From Devosia enhydra (GTDB lineage Bacteria > Pseudomonadota > Alphaproteobacteria > Rhizobiales > Devosiaceae), in assembly GCF_900119845.1 (NCBI RefSeq), contig NZ_FPKU01000001.1, positions 1,583,528 to 1,647,527 of the forward strand: DNA of 64,000 nucleotides, written 5' to 3'. The notes under the pieces were generated by a model. That model was not told the origin of the DNA. It worked only from the letters and a program-made list of their open reading frames with translations, and made no database searches. Made by a program: the position numbers and the translations under genes. Below, in pieces: positions 26,740 through 34,919 of this stretch. Every line of letters starts with the position of its first letter. Position 1 is the stretch's first letter.

Positions 26740-27318
26740 ATGGCAGGTTTGCGCCGCATGCTAGGGGTCATTGCGCTGCTCTGCGCCGTGACCCCCATGC
26801 CGCAGGCCCTGGCGCAAACCTCCGCGCAGCCGCAATTGCTGCAGATGACCCCGCTCGGGCAGGCCGCGGCTCAGCGCGGGGTCAGAACCTGCCTCGCCAA
26901 TGTCGACGCCTTCGCGCGCGATCTGGGCGATCGCTACGATATCGGGGTCTACATCTTCAACAAGCTGGAACAGGCGGACAGGAACCTGTTCTCGCTATCG
27001 CTGGAACTGAGCCCCTCTCCCTCGGGAGATGCCTTCTACATGTCCGCCAGTTTCGCGCCGGCCGTGGACGGGCAGTGCCATGTGATGCTCGAGAGCACGA
27101 TCATCTGGCGCAGCAGCTGCGCAGCGGTCGGGCTGGCCTATCCCGGCTTCCAGCCCGGCAATCCTCTGCTGCGCGATATCCAGTCCTTCGCAACAACAGG
27201 TGCCGAGCGGCTTTTCCTGATGCCATCGGGACCCGATGGATGCATATCGATCGAAAAGAACCTCTATTTCTCCGCCGTGCCGTCCCAGTCGCGCAATACG
27301 GCGCCGCTGAACAGATAG
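26740..27318 (+). CDS. Secreted protein of unknown function, partner of the autotransporter
   Basis: 192-residue protein with a signal peptide (GVIALLCAVTPMPQALAQ) and four cysteines in the mature part (RTCLANV, GQCHVML, SSCAAVG, GCISIEK), which could form two disulfides in the periplasm. I do not recognise the family. It starts six bases after the autotransporter stop, so the two are co-expressed, and its role may be in assembly or display of that adhesin. Its last 55 bases overlap the convergent gene on the other strand. Confidence 0.75.
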   Translation: MAGLRRMLGVIALLCAVTPMPQALAQTSAQPQLLQMTPLGQAAAQRGVRTCLANVDAFARDLGDRYDIGVYIFNKLEQADRNLFSLSLELSPSPSGDAFYMSASFAPAVDGQCHVMLESTIIWRSSCAAVGLAYPGFQPGNPLLRDIQSFATTGAERLFLMPSGPDGCISIEKNLYFSAVPSQSRNTAPLNR

Positions 27319-28406
27319 CCCTGCCCGCGCACCGCCAGCACCGGCAGATCGCCGCCAGCCTCGGCACATTTGCGCCGCAAGCGCGAGATCAGGATGTCGA
27401 TCGCCCTGTCCTTGGGATTTTCCGCAGGCCGGCCAATCAGGGCATTAAGCACCGGGCGCGGAACCGGACTATCCTCGCCGGCCTGCACGAGCCGCTGAAG
27501 CACGAGATATTCGTTGCCGGTGAGCTTGAGGCTCGCCCCATTGGGCATGCGCAGGAGCCAATCCCCGCTCCGCAGACCCCAGCCTGATACCGGAGCGATC
27601 GTAGCCTCCGGGGGCCGGGCGATATCGGGATCGGGGACAACCGCAGTCCTCGCCTCCTGCCCGTCCTCCATGGCGACACGACCTTCGCCCGGCGCGGGGA
27701 TGAGAAACTGCCGGGCACTGATCGCCACGAGTGCGATCGACATGGCGAGAGTGACGGTGACACCCAGGGCGACGATCAGGCTGTCGAAATCGGGCTGCAT
27801 TTCAAGCCCGCCGACGCGCAGGTGCATCAACGCGCGGATGGCCATACCAAGCGCGGTTCCCCCTAGAGCCACCATTGCCACGCGAAGGATGACGCTGCGC
27901 GACCGCCGCGCATGGACCATGAAGCTCTGCAGGGAGACCAGCGCGAACCCTGCGATGATGGCCGAGACGAGCGCGACGCGCTGCGGCAGTTCGGCGCCCG
28001 AAACATAGGCCGCCGCGAAGGCTGCTGCCGCAACCGCAGCAAGCGGCATGAGGCCCGCCTGCGTCTGGCCGGCCATGGCGCGCGCGCCGGCAGCCATGAA
28101 CGCATGACCCGCGATCAGCATCAGATTGGCGACGAGGATCGATGCCAGATCAGGGATGTTGCCGCGGAGCACGATGAGCAGGATGGCTATCGAGGTAAGC
28201 CCGCCGCTGAGGGCCCAGAGCACCAGTTGCATGGGCCTGCGCCGCAGTAGATGCGCCAGCCAGAGGCAGACGAGCGAGATCAGCGCACACAGCAGCAGGC
28301 AGAGCTGCACGAGGTCAACCGTAAGACTTGGCGCCTGCACAGTGAAGACCGCCCCTGTCGTGGAGCCGTACGAATGGCCGAACGACTCTCCCCCGCCGTC
28401 ATACAT
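27264..28406 (-). CDS. Seven-helix membrane protein with C-terminal OmpR-type winged helix
   Basis: 380-residue protein. Residues 30-235 hold about seven hydrophobic helices, then a linker, and residues 285-370 form a Trans_reg_C winged helix (LKLTGNEYLVLQRLVQAGED, DRAIDILISRLRRKC, LAVRGQGYLFSG). This is a membrane-anchored transcription factor with the DNA-binding domain at the C-terminus, opposite to ToxR/CadC in which it is N-terminal. It probably senses a membrane or periplasmic signal directly. Its 3' end overlaps the secreted-protein gene by 55 bases, which allows antisense interference. Targets are unknown; the adjacent adhesin is an obvious candidate. Confidence 0.85.
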   Translation of the reverse strand: MYDGGGESFGHSYGSTTGAVFTVQAPSLTVDLVQLCLLLCALISLVCLWLAHLLRRRPMQLVLWALSGGLTSIAILLIVLRGNIPDLASILVANLMLIAGHAFMAAGARAMAGQTQAGLMPLAAVAAAAFAAAYVSGAELPQRVALVSAIIAGFALVSLQSFMVHARRSRSVILRVAMVALGGTALGMAIRALMHLRVGGLEMQPDFDSLIVALGVTVTLAMSIALVAISARQFLIPAPGEGRVAMEDGQEARTAVVPDPDIARPPEATIAPVSGWGLRSGDWLLRMPNGASLKLTGNEYLVLQRLVQAGEDSPVPRPVLNALIGRPAENPKDRAIDILISRLRRKCAEAGGDLPVLAVRGQGYLFSGAVLRDWDGTAEK

Positions 28407-28476
28407 GCAGAACAGCGCGGCATCCGGTCAAGTCGAGACCGGCATCATGCAGGGCAAATGGGCGCGTCGGAGCCGC

Positions 28477-29568
28477 TCAGGGCGCAGTGTCGATCAGCAC
28501 GTCCAGCAACTGCCCCGGCACCAGCCCCGCATCATCCCGCGTCACCTCAAACACCACTTCGATGACCCGCGTATCGATGCGTTCGGCAGTGCCCCCCGCC
28601 AGCGTGGTCTTGGGCTTGAGCAGCGGCTCGCGGCGGAGGAAGGTGAGAGGCACTCCCGCATCGGGCCCGGCCCCCCGCGGATAGCCGGTTGCGGCCGAGC
28701 CATCGACCAGCAGCGGTAGATCGGCCTCCTCGACTTCTGCCCGCACCTGGAGGGGGCCGACGGGCGCGAGGGTGACGAGCGGATCGCCAGATCCACCCAC
28801 CGCCGCATATTGCCCGGATCGCGTGGTGACCGTCAGCACCCGACCCGCCACCGGCGCGCGGATTTCGGTGATGGCGAGTTCGGTTTCTGCGACCACCAGG
28901 GCGGCCCGCGCATCATCGACGGCAGCGCGCAAAGGGAGGAGGCTCGTGCCTGCGCGTTCGGGATCGAACTGGTCGCGCTGTGCAGCCGCCTGGTCGCGAC
29001 TGGCCTCGGCCTGGGCGAGCTGGGCGCTGGCGGTGAGCAGCGCCGTCTGCTTGCGCTCGAGTTCGCGCCTGGCGATGGCGTTTCGGCTGGCAAGCTGCTC
29101 GCTGGCGACCAGCTCTGAGGCGGCCTCGTCGCGCTGGGCGATCGCGGCGGCGACGGCAGATTCGGCCACCGCGACAGTGGCGCGCAGGGCCGGCAGGGTG
29201 CCCTCGGCCTGCGCAAGGGCGGCCTCGGCCGAGGCCACAGCCTGCCGCGCCTGCGCCAGACGAACGCGCGGCAGACGATCATCGAGGCGGAACAATACGG
29301 CGTTCTCGTCGACCATCTCTCCGGGCGCCACGAGCACCGCCGTCACGAGGCCGGCCGCCGGCGGCGCGATCGCGACCACCCCGCCCGGCGGCTCCACCGT
29401 CCCCAAGGCCCCGATGCGCAGCGGCTCGGAGGCGGTTGCCGCAACACTGGCCGCGACGGGGCTGGCATCCGGCGTATTGCTGCGGATAATGGAGAGCGTG
29501 GCCGCGCCGAGCCCGAGGCTCGCTGCGCCAAAGAGCCCGATGGCGAGAAGAGTGCGGGGGCGGATCAT
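28477..29568 (-). CDS. HlyD/DevB-type periplasmic adaptor of an ABC exporter
   Basis: 363-residue membrane-fusion protein with an N-terminal anchor helix (residues 8-27), a first half-lipoyl region (GGVVAIAPPAAGLVTAVLVA), an Ala/Glu/Gln-rich coiled-coil hairpin around residues 95-195, the second half-lipoyl motif (RAPVAGRVLTVTTRSGQ) and a beta-barrel domain. It bridges the inner-membrane transporter to an outer-membrane channel. The ATG overlaps the stop of the ABC ATPase (ATGA). With the next two genes it makes a DevBCA-like exporter; no TolC-type gene is adjacent. Confidence 0.9.
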   Translation of the reverse strand: MIRPRTLLAIGLFGAASLGLGAATLSIIRSNTPDASPVAASVAATASEPLRIGALGTVEPPGGVVAIAPPAAGLVTAVLVAPGEMVDENAVLFRLDDRLPRVRLAQARQAVASAEAALAQAEGTLPALRATVAVAESAVAAAIAQRDEAASELVASEQLASRNAIARRELERKQTALLTASAQLAQAEASRDQAAAQRDQFDPERAGTSLLPLRAAVDDARAALVVAETELAITEIRAPVAGRVLTVTTRSGQYAAVGGSGDPLVTLAPVGPLQVRAEVEEADLPLLVDGSAATGYPRGAGPDAGVPLTFLRREPLLKPKTTLAGGTAERIDTRVIEVVFEVTRDDAGLVPGQLLDVLIDTAP

Positions 29569-30269
29569 GGCGCGGTCCTTGCTGTCCTGCGGTCGTCAAC
29601 GATGCGACCGTCGCTCATCTCCACGATGCGGTCGGCAAATGGGTAGATGCGGTCGTCATGAGTGACGACGATGACGGCGCGATTGTCCGACGCCGCCAGT
29701 TCGCGCAGCAATTCCATCACGGCCTGCCCCGATTTCGCGTCGAGCGAGGCGGTGGGCTCGTCGCAGATCAGCAGGCCAGGTTGGTGGATAAGCGCGCGGG
29801 CGATGGCGACGCGCTGCTGCTGGCCGCCCGAGAGCTGCGAGGGCAGCTTGCCGGCCTGCTTGCCGAGCCCCAGCTTTTCGAGCAGGGCAACGCCCTTGCG
29901 CCGCGCCACGGATGGGCGCTCCCCAGCCACGACCAACGGCACCCCAGCATTCTCGGCGGCATCGAGCGCCGGGATGAGATTGAACTGCTGGAAGATGAAG
30001 CCCACGCTTCGGCCCCGAAACCGCGTCAGCCGCCCGCCGCGCATCCGATCGATACGCTCGCCGAAGAGGCTGACTTCGCCCTCTTCCGCCTTGAGCATGC
30101 CGGCGAGCACGGAGACAAGCGTTGTCTTGCCGCAGCCCGAGGGCCCGATGATGAAGGTGATCTCACCCGGCATGACGGTGAAGTCGATGCCGTGCAGAAC
30201 GGTGGTGCGGGTCTCTCCCCTGCCGAAGCTCTTGGTGACGCCGCGCGCATCCACGATGGGTTGCATCAT
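29565..30269 (-). CDS. ABC exporter ATP-binding protein (LolD/MacB/DevA type)
   Basis: 234-residue ATPase with Walker A GPSGCGKTTLVSVLAG, Q-loop FQQFNLIPALDAAENAGVPL, signature LSGGQQQRVAIARALIHQP, Walker B LLICDEPTASLD and H-loop VVTHDDR. It pairs with the FtsX-like permease of the preceding gene. The ATG at 30269 overlaps that gene's stop (TGATG). Substrate is probably a lipid, glycolipid or peptide, by analogy with DevBCA and MacAB. Confidence 0.95.
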   Translation of the reverse strand: MMQPIVDARGVTKSFGRGETRTTVLHGIDFTVMPGEITFIIGPSGCGKTTLVSVLAGMLKAEEGEVSLFGERIDRMRGGRLTRFRGRSVGFIFQQFNLIPALDAAENAGVPLVVAGERPSVARRKGVALLEKLGLGKQAGKLPSQLSGGQQQRVAIARALIHQPGLLICDEPTASLDAKSGQAVMELLRELAASDNRAVIVVTHDDRIYPFADRIVEMSDGRIVDDRRTARTAP

Positions 30270-31411
30270 CACCCCCGGAACACGGTGGCAGGATCGAGCC
30301 GCAGCACGCGCCTGAGGCTGACAAAAGTGGCGATGATCGAGATGACGATGGTTGCGACGGCCGCGGCTACGGCGATCTGCCAGGGCAGGTAGAAGCCCTT
30401 GAGATCCGAGGTCGGGCGGTTGACGCCGTCGAAAAAGCCGGATGCCGCCCAGAGCCCGATGCCATAGCCGATAAAGGCGATGACCATCGCCTGGGCAAGC
30501 ACCATCAGCACGATGCGACCATTGGTGAGCCCGATGGCCTTGAGCACGGCAAACTGCCGGGTGAGATCGCCGATGAACATGTTGAAGGTGAGCCCGACGA
30601 TCGCCACGCCGACGATCGCACCGAGCCCGATCACCACGCCGAACGAAAACGCGATGCCTGTATTGGCAATGACGTAATTGAGCGTCATCGCCGCAAAGGC
30701 ATCGGAGGGCATCGCCTTGAGGCCCGTGGCGGCCCCGATGGCCTCGGCAACCGCCGCGCGATCTGCCCCCGGCGCGACGGTAACCAGCGCAAAGGTGGGC
30801 ACGGTGCCGGTTTCGGGCGAAAAGATGCCGGCCTGCGACAGGCGGGTATTGACGATGATCGGCGCTGAAAAGCCCGGCTGGGCGTCGGTTATGGCGGCAA
30901 TCACCGCCCGCCTGTCGTTGAGCTCGATGCTGCGGCCGACTTCGATGGGCGCTCCGGGCCAGAGCTTGGTGTAGCCCAGCACATCGATGGCGATGGCATC
31001 GGGACGCCGCAGATCGTCCCGCGTGCCCACCATGAATTTGTCGGTCATGCCGCGCAGGCTGGCATCATCGACGCCGAATACAGCCGCGCTTTCGGTGCGG
31101 CCCTCGGCGGTCTTGATGGTCGCGACCGAGCGCGCCAAGGGGGCGACACTCGCCACGCCCGGCACCCCGCCGATGCGGTAGAAATCCACGGCGCGCAGCG
31201 GCTGGGTGGTTTCGGCGGATTCGGTGGCCGCATCCATGACCCAGATGTCGACATCGCGGGCATCGAGCACGATGCTGGCGGAGCGCGAGATCAGCCCGAT
31301 GAAAAAGCCGCCCTGCTGGGTCATCAGCAGCACGGAAAAAGCGATGCCGAACACCAGACCGATGGTCTTGGTGATGTCTCCGAACAGCATCTTGAGGGCG
31401 ATGGAGAGCAT
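30269..31411 (-). CDS. FtsX-like ABC exporter permease (DevC type)
   Basis: 380-residue permease with one N-terminal transmembrane helix, a large periplasmic MacB-core-like domain (about residues 45-250) and three C-terminal helices. The last of these carry the FtsX-domain segments FNMFIGDLTRQFAVLKAIGL and IATFVSLRRVLRLDPATVFR. DevC proteins share the opening MLFGDITKTIGLVFGIAFS. First gene of the exporter operon, divergent from a TetR regulator across a 94-base gap with a 32-bp inverted repeat. Confidence 0.92.
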   Translation of the reverse strand: MLSIALKMLFGDITKTIGLVFGIAFSVLLMTQQGGFFIGLISRSASIVLDARDVDIWVMDAATESAETTQPLRAVDFYRIGGVPGVASVAPLARSVATIKTAEGRTESAAVFGVDDASLRGMTDKFMVGTRDDLRRPDAIAIDVLGYTKLWPGAPIEVGRSIELNDRRAVIAAITDAQPGFSAPIIVNTRLSQAGIFSPETGTVPTFALVTVAPGADRAAVAEAIGAATGLKAMPSDAFAAMTLNYVIANTGIAFSFGVVIGLGAIVGVAIVGLTFNMFIGDLTRQFAVLKAIGLTNGRIVLMVLAQAMVIAFIGYGIGLWAASGFFDGVNRPTSDLKGFYLPWQIAVAAAVATIVISIIATFVSLRRVLRLDPATVFRG

Positions 31412-31435
31412 GGGTGAACCGGATGGGACCGCGGT

Positions 31436-31467
31436 ACGTTTTATATCTCAGTTGAGCTAACAAACGT
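31436..31467. promoter_or_regulatory. 32-bp inverted repeat, TetR operator candidate
   Basis: ACGTTTTATATCTCA (31436-31450) and TGAGCTAACAAACGT (31453-31467) are inverted copies matching at 12 of 15 positions around a central GT. The inner CTCA-GT-TGAG is perfect. It lies midway between the divergent DevC-type permease and TetR genes, where it could repress both. Confidence 0.6.
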
Positions 31468-31505
31468 CGCTTGTCTCGCGGCGGATCACGAAGCGGAACG
31501 ATTTC

Positions 31506-32132
31506 ATGGCAAGGCCACGCGGCGCCCGCAGCCAGGGCTTTGCGGACCGTCGGCGCGCGCTGCTGGAAAAGCTGGCGGCACGGCTCTCAGAACCGGATGG
31601 GCACAGGGCCAGCATGAGAACCCTGGCTGAAAGCGCCGGGGTGAGCGTCGCCACGCTGAGGCATTATTTCGACAGTCGCGAGGGGCTGCTTTCAGCCTAT
31701 TTCGCCCAGTCGCGCGCGGACGGGGACCGCTATCTGCAGATGATGGCGGCAACCGAGCTGCCGCTCGACAAATCGATCGCCGAGGCGTGTCGCTGGATCG
31801 GGGAGGCCGGGCTGATCCCCGAATTCCGGGCGCTGCATGAGATCGGGCTGCGCGAGGGCCTCAACGGACCAACGGGGGGCGCCTATCTCGAAGGGGTCTT
31901 CGAGCCGACACTTGCGGCGCTGGAGGCGCGGCTGGCGCTGCATGTGGCGCGCGGGGAAATGCGGCCAGCCGACCTCAGGACGGCTGGGCTGATGCTTCTG
32001 GCGCCGCTGACGCTCGGCACCCTGCACCAGAAGAGCCTATCGGGCGAAACCATCCGCCCGCTGGATCTCGATGCATTCCTCGCCGAATTGGCAGAGGCCT
32101 TTCTCAGGGCATACGCACCACCGGCTCAGTGA
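31506..32132 (+). CDS. TetR/AcrR family transcriptional regulator
   Basis: 208-residue repressor. The N-terminal HTH is at residues 35-60 (MRTLAESAGVSVATLRHYFD, then SREGLLSAYF). The C-terminal ligand and dimer domain is not a family I can name. It is divergent from the exporter operon at 28477-31411 and very probably controls it. The stop overlaps the convergent IlvD/Edd gene by seven bases. Confidence 0.92.
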   Translation: MARPRGARSQGFADRRRALLEKLAARLSEPDGHRASMRTLAESAGVSVATLRHYFDSREGLLSAYFAQSRADGDRYLQMMAATELPLDKSIAEACRWIGEAGLIPEFRALHEIGLREGLNGPTGGAYLEGVFEPTLAALEARLALHVARGEMRPADLRTAGLMLLAPLTLGTLHQKSLSGETIRPLDLDAFLAELAEAFLRAYAPPAQ

Positions 32133-33856
32133 CTGACGCGGGGCACGTAATCGCCGCTGCCGCCGACGAGGAAATCGAGATCGGCGCCGGTGTCGGCCTG
32201 CTGCACATGCTCGACATAGAGCTTTTCCCAGCCGCGCGTATAGGGCGAGACGAATGGTTCGAGCGCCTGCCGCCGGGCTTCGAGCTCTGCCTCGTCGACC
32301 TCGAGGTGCAGCCTGCGGGCCGCGACATCGAGGGTGATGATATCGCCGTCGCGCACCAGCGCCAGCGGGCCGCCTGCGGCGGATTCGGGGGCGACATGCA
32401 GCACCACGGTGCCGAAGGCGGTGCCGCTCATGCGCGCATCGGATATGCGCACCATGTCGAGCACGCCCTTCTCCAGCATGCGGCGCGGGATGGGCAGATT
32501 GCCGATCTCGGCCATGCCCGGATAGCCCTTTGGCCCGCAATTGCGCAGCACCAGGACGGTGTTCTCGTCGATGGGCAGGTCCGGATCGTCAATGCGGGCC
32601 TTAAGGTCATCGGCATCATCAAAGACGATGGCCGGCCCCGAATGCTGCATGAGCCTTGGCGTTGCGGCAGAGGGTTTGATCACCGCCCCGCCCGGGGCGA
32701 GATTGCCGCGCAGGACGGCGATGCCGCCGGCCGGCTTGAACGGCGCATCGAGCGGGAAGATGACGTTGCGGTCATGCACTTCGGGCGAGACATGGCTCTC
32801 CCCGATCGACCGGCCCGTAACGGTGAGCGCGTCGGCCTCGAGGCGGCCGGCGATCTCACCCAGCACGGAGGGCACGCCCCCGGCATGGAAGAAGTCTTCC
32901 ATCAGATACTGGCCCGAGGGCATGAGGTTGACGAGGCAGGGAATGTCGCGGCCCGCTGCATCCCAGTCATCGAGGGAGAATTCGACCCCTAGACGGCCGG
33001 CGAGCGCGAGCAGGTGCACGACCGCATTGGTGGAGCCGCCCAGCGCCGCATTGAGCCGCACGGCGTTGAGGAAGGCGGCGCGGGTGAGGATTTTCGACAT
33101 GCGCAGATCCTCCCACACCATCTCGACGGCGCGGCGGCCCGAGGCGAAGGCGAAGGCCTGGCGGCGGGCGTCGACGGCGGGGATGGCGCCGTTTTCGGGC
33201 AGCGCGATGCCGAGCCCCTCGCAGATGCTGGCCATGGTGGAGGCGGTGCCCATGGTCATGCACGAGCCGGCGCTTCGCGACATGGCGGCTTCGGAGGCCA
33301 TGAATTCATCCACCGACATGCTGCCGGCGCGCACCGCCTCCTTGAAGCGGATGACATCGGTGCCCGAGCCGATGGGCTTGCCCTTCCAGCGGCCCGAGAG
33401 CATCGGCCCGCCCGAGACGACGATGGTGGGCAGATCGACGCTGGCCGCGCCCATGAGGCTGGCCGGCGTGGTCTTGTCGCAGCCCACGAGCAGCACCACC
33501 GCATCTAGCGGATTGGCGCGGATAGAGGCCTCGACATCCATGCTGGCAAGGTTGCGAAACAGCATGGTGGTGGGGCGCATGTTGGATTCGCCCAGCGACA
33601 TCACCGGGAATTCGACGGGAAACCCTCCCGCCGCATAGACACCGCGCTTCACATGCTCGGCAAGCGCGCGCAGATGGCCGTTGCAGGGGGTTAGGTCGGA
33701 CCAGGTGTTGCAGATGCCGATCACCGGCTTGCCCTGGAACATCTCGGCGGGATGGCCCTGGTTCTTCATCCAGCTGCGATAGATGAAGCCGTAGGAATCC
33801 TGCCGGCCAAACCATTCGGCGCTGCGCAGCTTGCGGGTCTTGTCGCTCGTGCTCAT
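32126..33856 (-). CDS. IlvD/Edd family dehydratase, probably acting on a sugar acid
   Basis: 576-residue Fe-S dehydratase. Cluster cysteines lie in ICNTWSDLTPCNGHL, LLVGCDKTTPASLMGA and SCMTMGTASTMAS. The block SAEWFGRQDSYGFIYRSWMK is typical of the arabonate/xylonate branch rather than IlvD of branched-chain synthesis. It would dehydrate a 2,3-dihydroxy acid to a 2-keto-3-deoxy acid. It is the last gene of the LacI-associated minus-strand run. I started it at ATG 33856, where similarity begins, rather than at the open frame upstream. Confidence 0.92.
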   Translation of the reverse strand: MSTSDKTRKLRSAEWFGRQDSYGFIYRSWMKNQGHPAEMFQGKPVIGICNTWSDLTPCNGHLRALAEHVKRGVYAAGGFPVEFPVMSLGESNMRPTTMLFRNLASMDVEASIRANPLDAVVLLVGCDKTTPASLMGAASVDLPTIVVSGGPMLSGRWKGKPIGSGTDVIRFKEAVRAGSMSVDEFMASEAAMSRSAGSCMTMGTASTMASICEGLGIALPENGAIPAVDARRQAFAFASGRRAVEMVWEDLRMSKILTRAAFLNAVRLNAALGGSTNAVVHLLALAGRLGVEFSLDDWDAAGRDIPCLVNLMPSGQYLMEDFFHAGGVPSVLGEIAGRLEADALTVTGRSIGESHVSPEVHDRNVIFPLDAPFKPAGGIAVLRGNLAPGGAVIKPSAATPRLMQHSGPAIVFDDADDLKARIDDPDLPIDENTVLVLRNCGPKGYPGMAEIGNLPIPRRMLEKGVLDMVRISDARMSGTAFGTVVLHVAPESAAGGPLALVRDGDIITLDVAARRLHLEVDEAELEARRQALEPFVSPYTRGWEKLYVEHVQQADTGADLDFLVGGSGDYVPRVSH

Positions 33857-33870
33857 GGCTCGCGAATTCC

Positions 33871-34911
33871 TTATTCCAGCCAGTCCAGAATGCGCCCGGT
33901 GACCACCACATGCTGGCCCTGGCGGACGCGGGCGCCCCAGGCCTGGCTGATGACGACGCCATCGACCCCGGCGCGGGCCGGCCATGCCGGCGCATCGATG
34001 CGCTCGAAATCATGCACCAGCCCAACCGTCTCGCCCGCCGAGACGCGCGTGCCGCAGGCGATCAATGGCTCGAAGATGCCCGAGACCGGCGTGGTGGTGA
34101 AGCAGGCGCGATCGACCATCTCGGCCTTGAGCTGGGTATTGTCGCGATGATGCGCGATGGGCGCGATCTCGCCTTCGAGCAGCCCGTTGCGGATGGCGGC
34201 GGCGAGCACGCCGTGGCGGCCATAGCGGATGCCAGTTTCGCTGACGGCGGCGCCCCAGCCCAGTTCGGAGCCGATAGTGATCTTGCCCAGCCGCTCGGCC
34301 TCGGATGGCAGCAGGCCGGGCGTCTCGTTCTGGTAGACGATGACGATGGGCGTGCCGAACCAGCGCGCGGTCTCCTCGATGCGTTTGCCCTGCACGGGAT
34401 CGTCGATGGGGTGAAAGCTCGTGCCCTGCGCGAAGCGGCCGACCTCGCCACCGGCATGCAGATCCATCACCATATGCACATGCGGCCAGATCGCCTCGCG
34501 CACGAAGCGGGCGATGCGGTGGGTGATGCGCCCGAGCGCGGGCACGAGCCCTGCCCCATCGACAAAGGCGCGGTTGAGGTTGACGCCATCATCGAGGGTG
34601 GAATCGCGGGTGCCGGCGCGGAAAGCGGCCGGGTTGAGCACCGGCACGAGGATGATGCGGCCGCGCACCCGCCCGATATCGATCTCGGACAAAAGGTGCC
34701 TGATGACCACCGGCCCCTCATATTCATTGCCGTGGTTGGAGCCGAAGACCACGAGGCCCTCGCCGGCCTTAGCCTCGGGGCCGACCATGACGGTCAGGGG
34801 GATGAGATGATCGCCCCAGATGGAATCGTGCTCGAGGGCGACGAAATAATCCCGGCGACCGGGGCTTTCGAGATCGAGCTGATCCGGCTTGACGATCTGG
34901 CGGTGGGACAT
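33871..34911 (-). CDS. Zinc-dependent deacylase, succinylglutamate desuccinylase/aspartoacylase family
   Basis: 346-residue M14-like amidohydrolase. Zinc ligands are visible as H60 and E63 in SNHGNEYEG and H152 in MVMDLHAGG, and the substrate-binding arginine/asparagine region includes DDGVNLNRAF. Members such as N-acetyl-diaminobutyrate deacetylase remove an acyl group from an amino or sugar acid. Lying between an enolase-superfamily dehydratase and an IlvD/Edd dehydratase, it suggests the imported compound is N-acylated or amide-linked. The start is the ATG at 34911, in the gap after the enolase-family stop. Confidence 0.88.
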   Translation of the reverse strand: MSHRQIVKPDQLDLESPGRRDYFVALEHDSIWGDHLIPLTVMVGPEAKAGEGLVVFGSNHGNEYEGPVVIRHLLSEIDIGRVRGRIILVPVLNPAAFRAGTRDSTLDDGVNLNRAFVDGAGLVPALGRITHRIARFVREAIWPHVHMVMDLHAGGEVGRFAQGTSFHPIDDPVQGKRIEETARWFGTPIVIVYQNETPGLLPSEAERLGKITIGSELGWGAAVSETGIRYGRHGVLAAAIRNGLLEGEIAPIAHHRDNTQLKAEMVDRACFTTTPVSGIFEPLIACGTRVSAGETVGLVHDFERIDAPAWPARAGVDGVVISQAWGARVRQGQHVVVTGRILDWLE

Positions 34912-34919
34912 CTGAGGCC

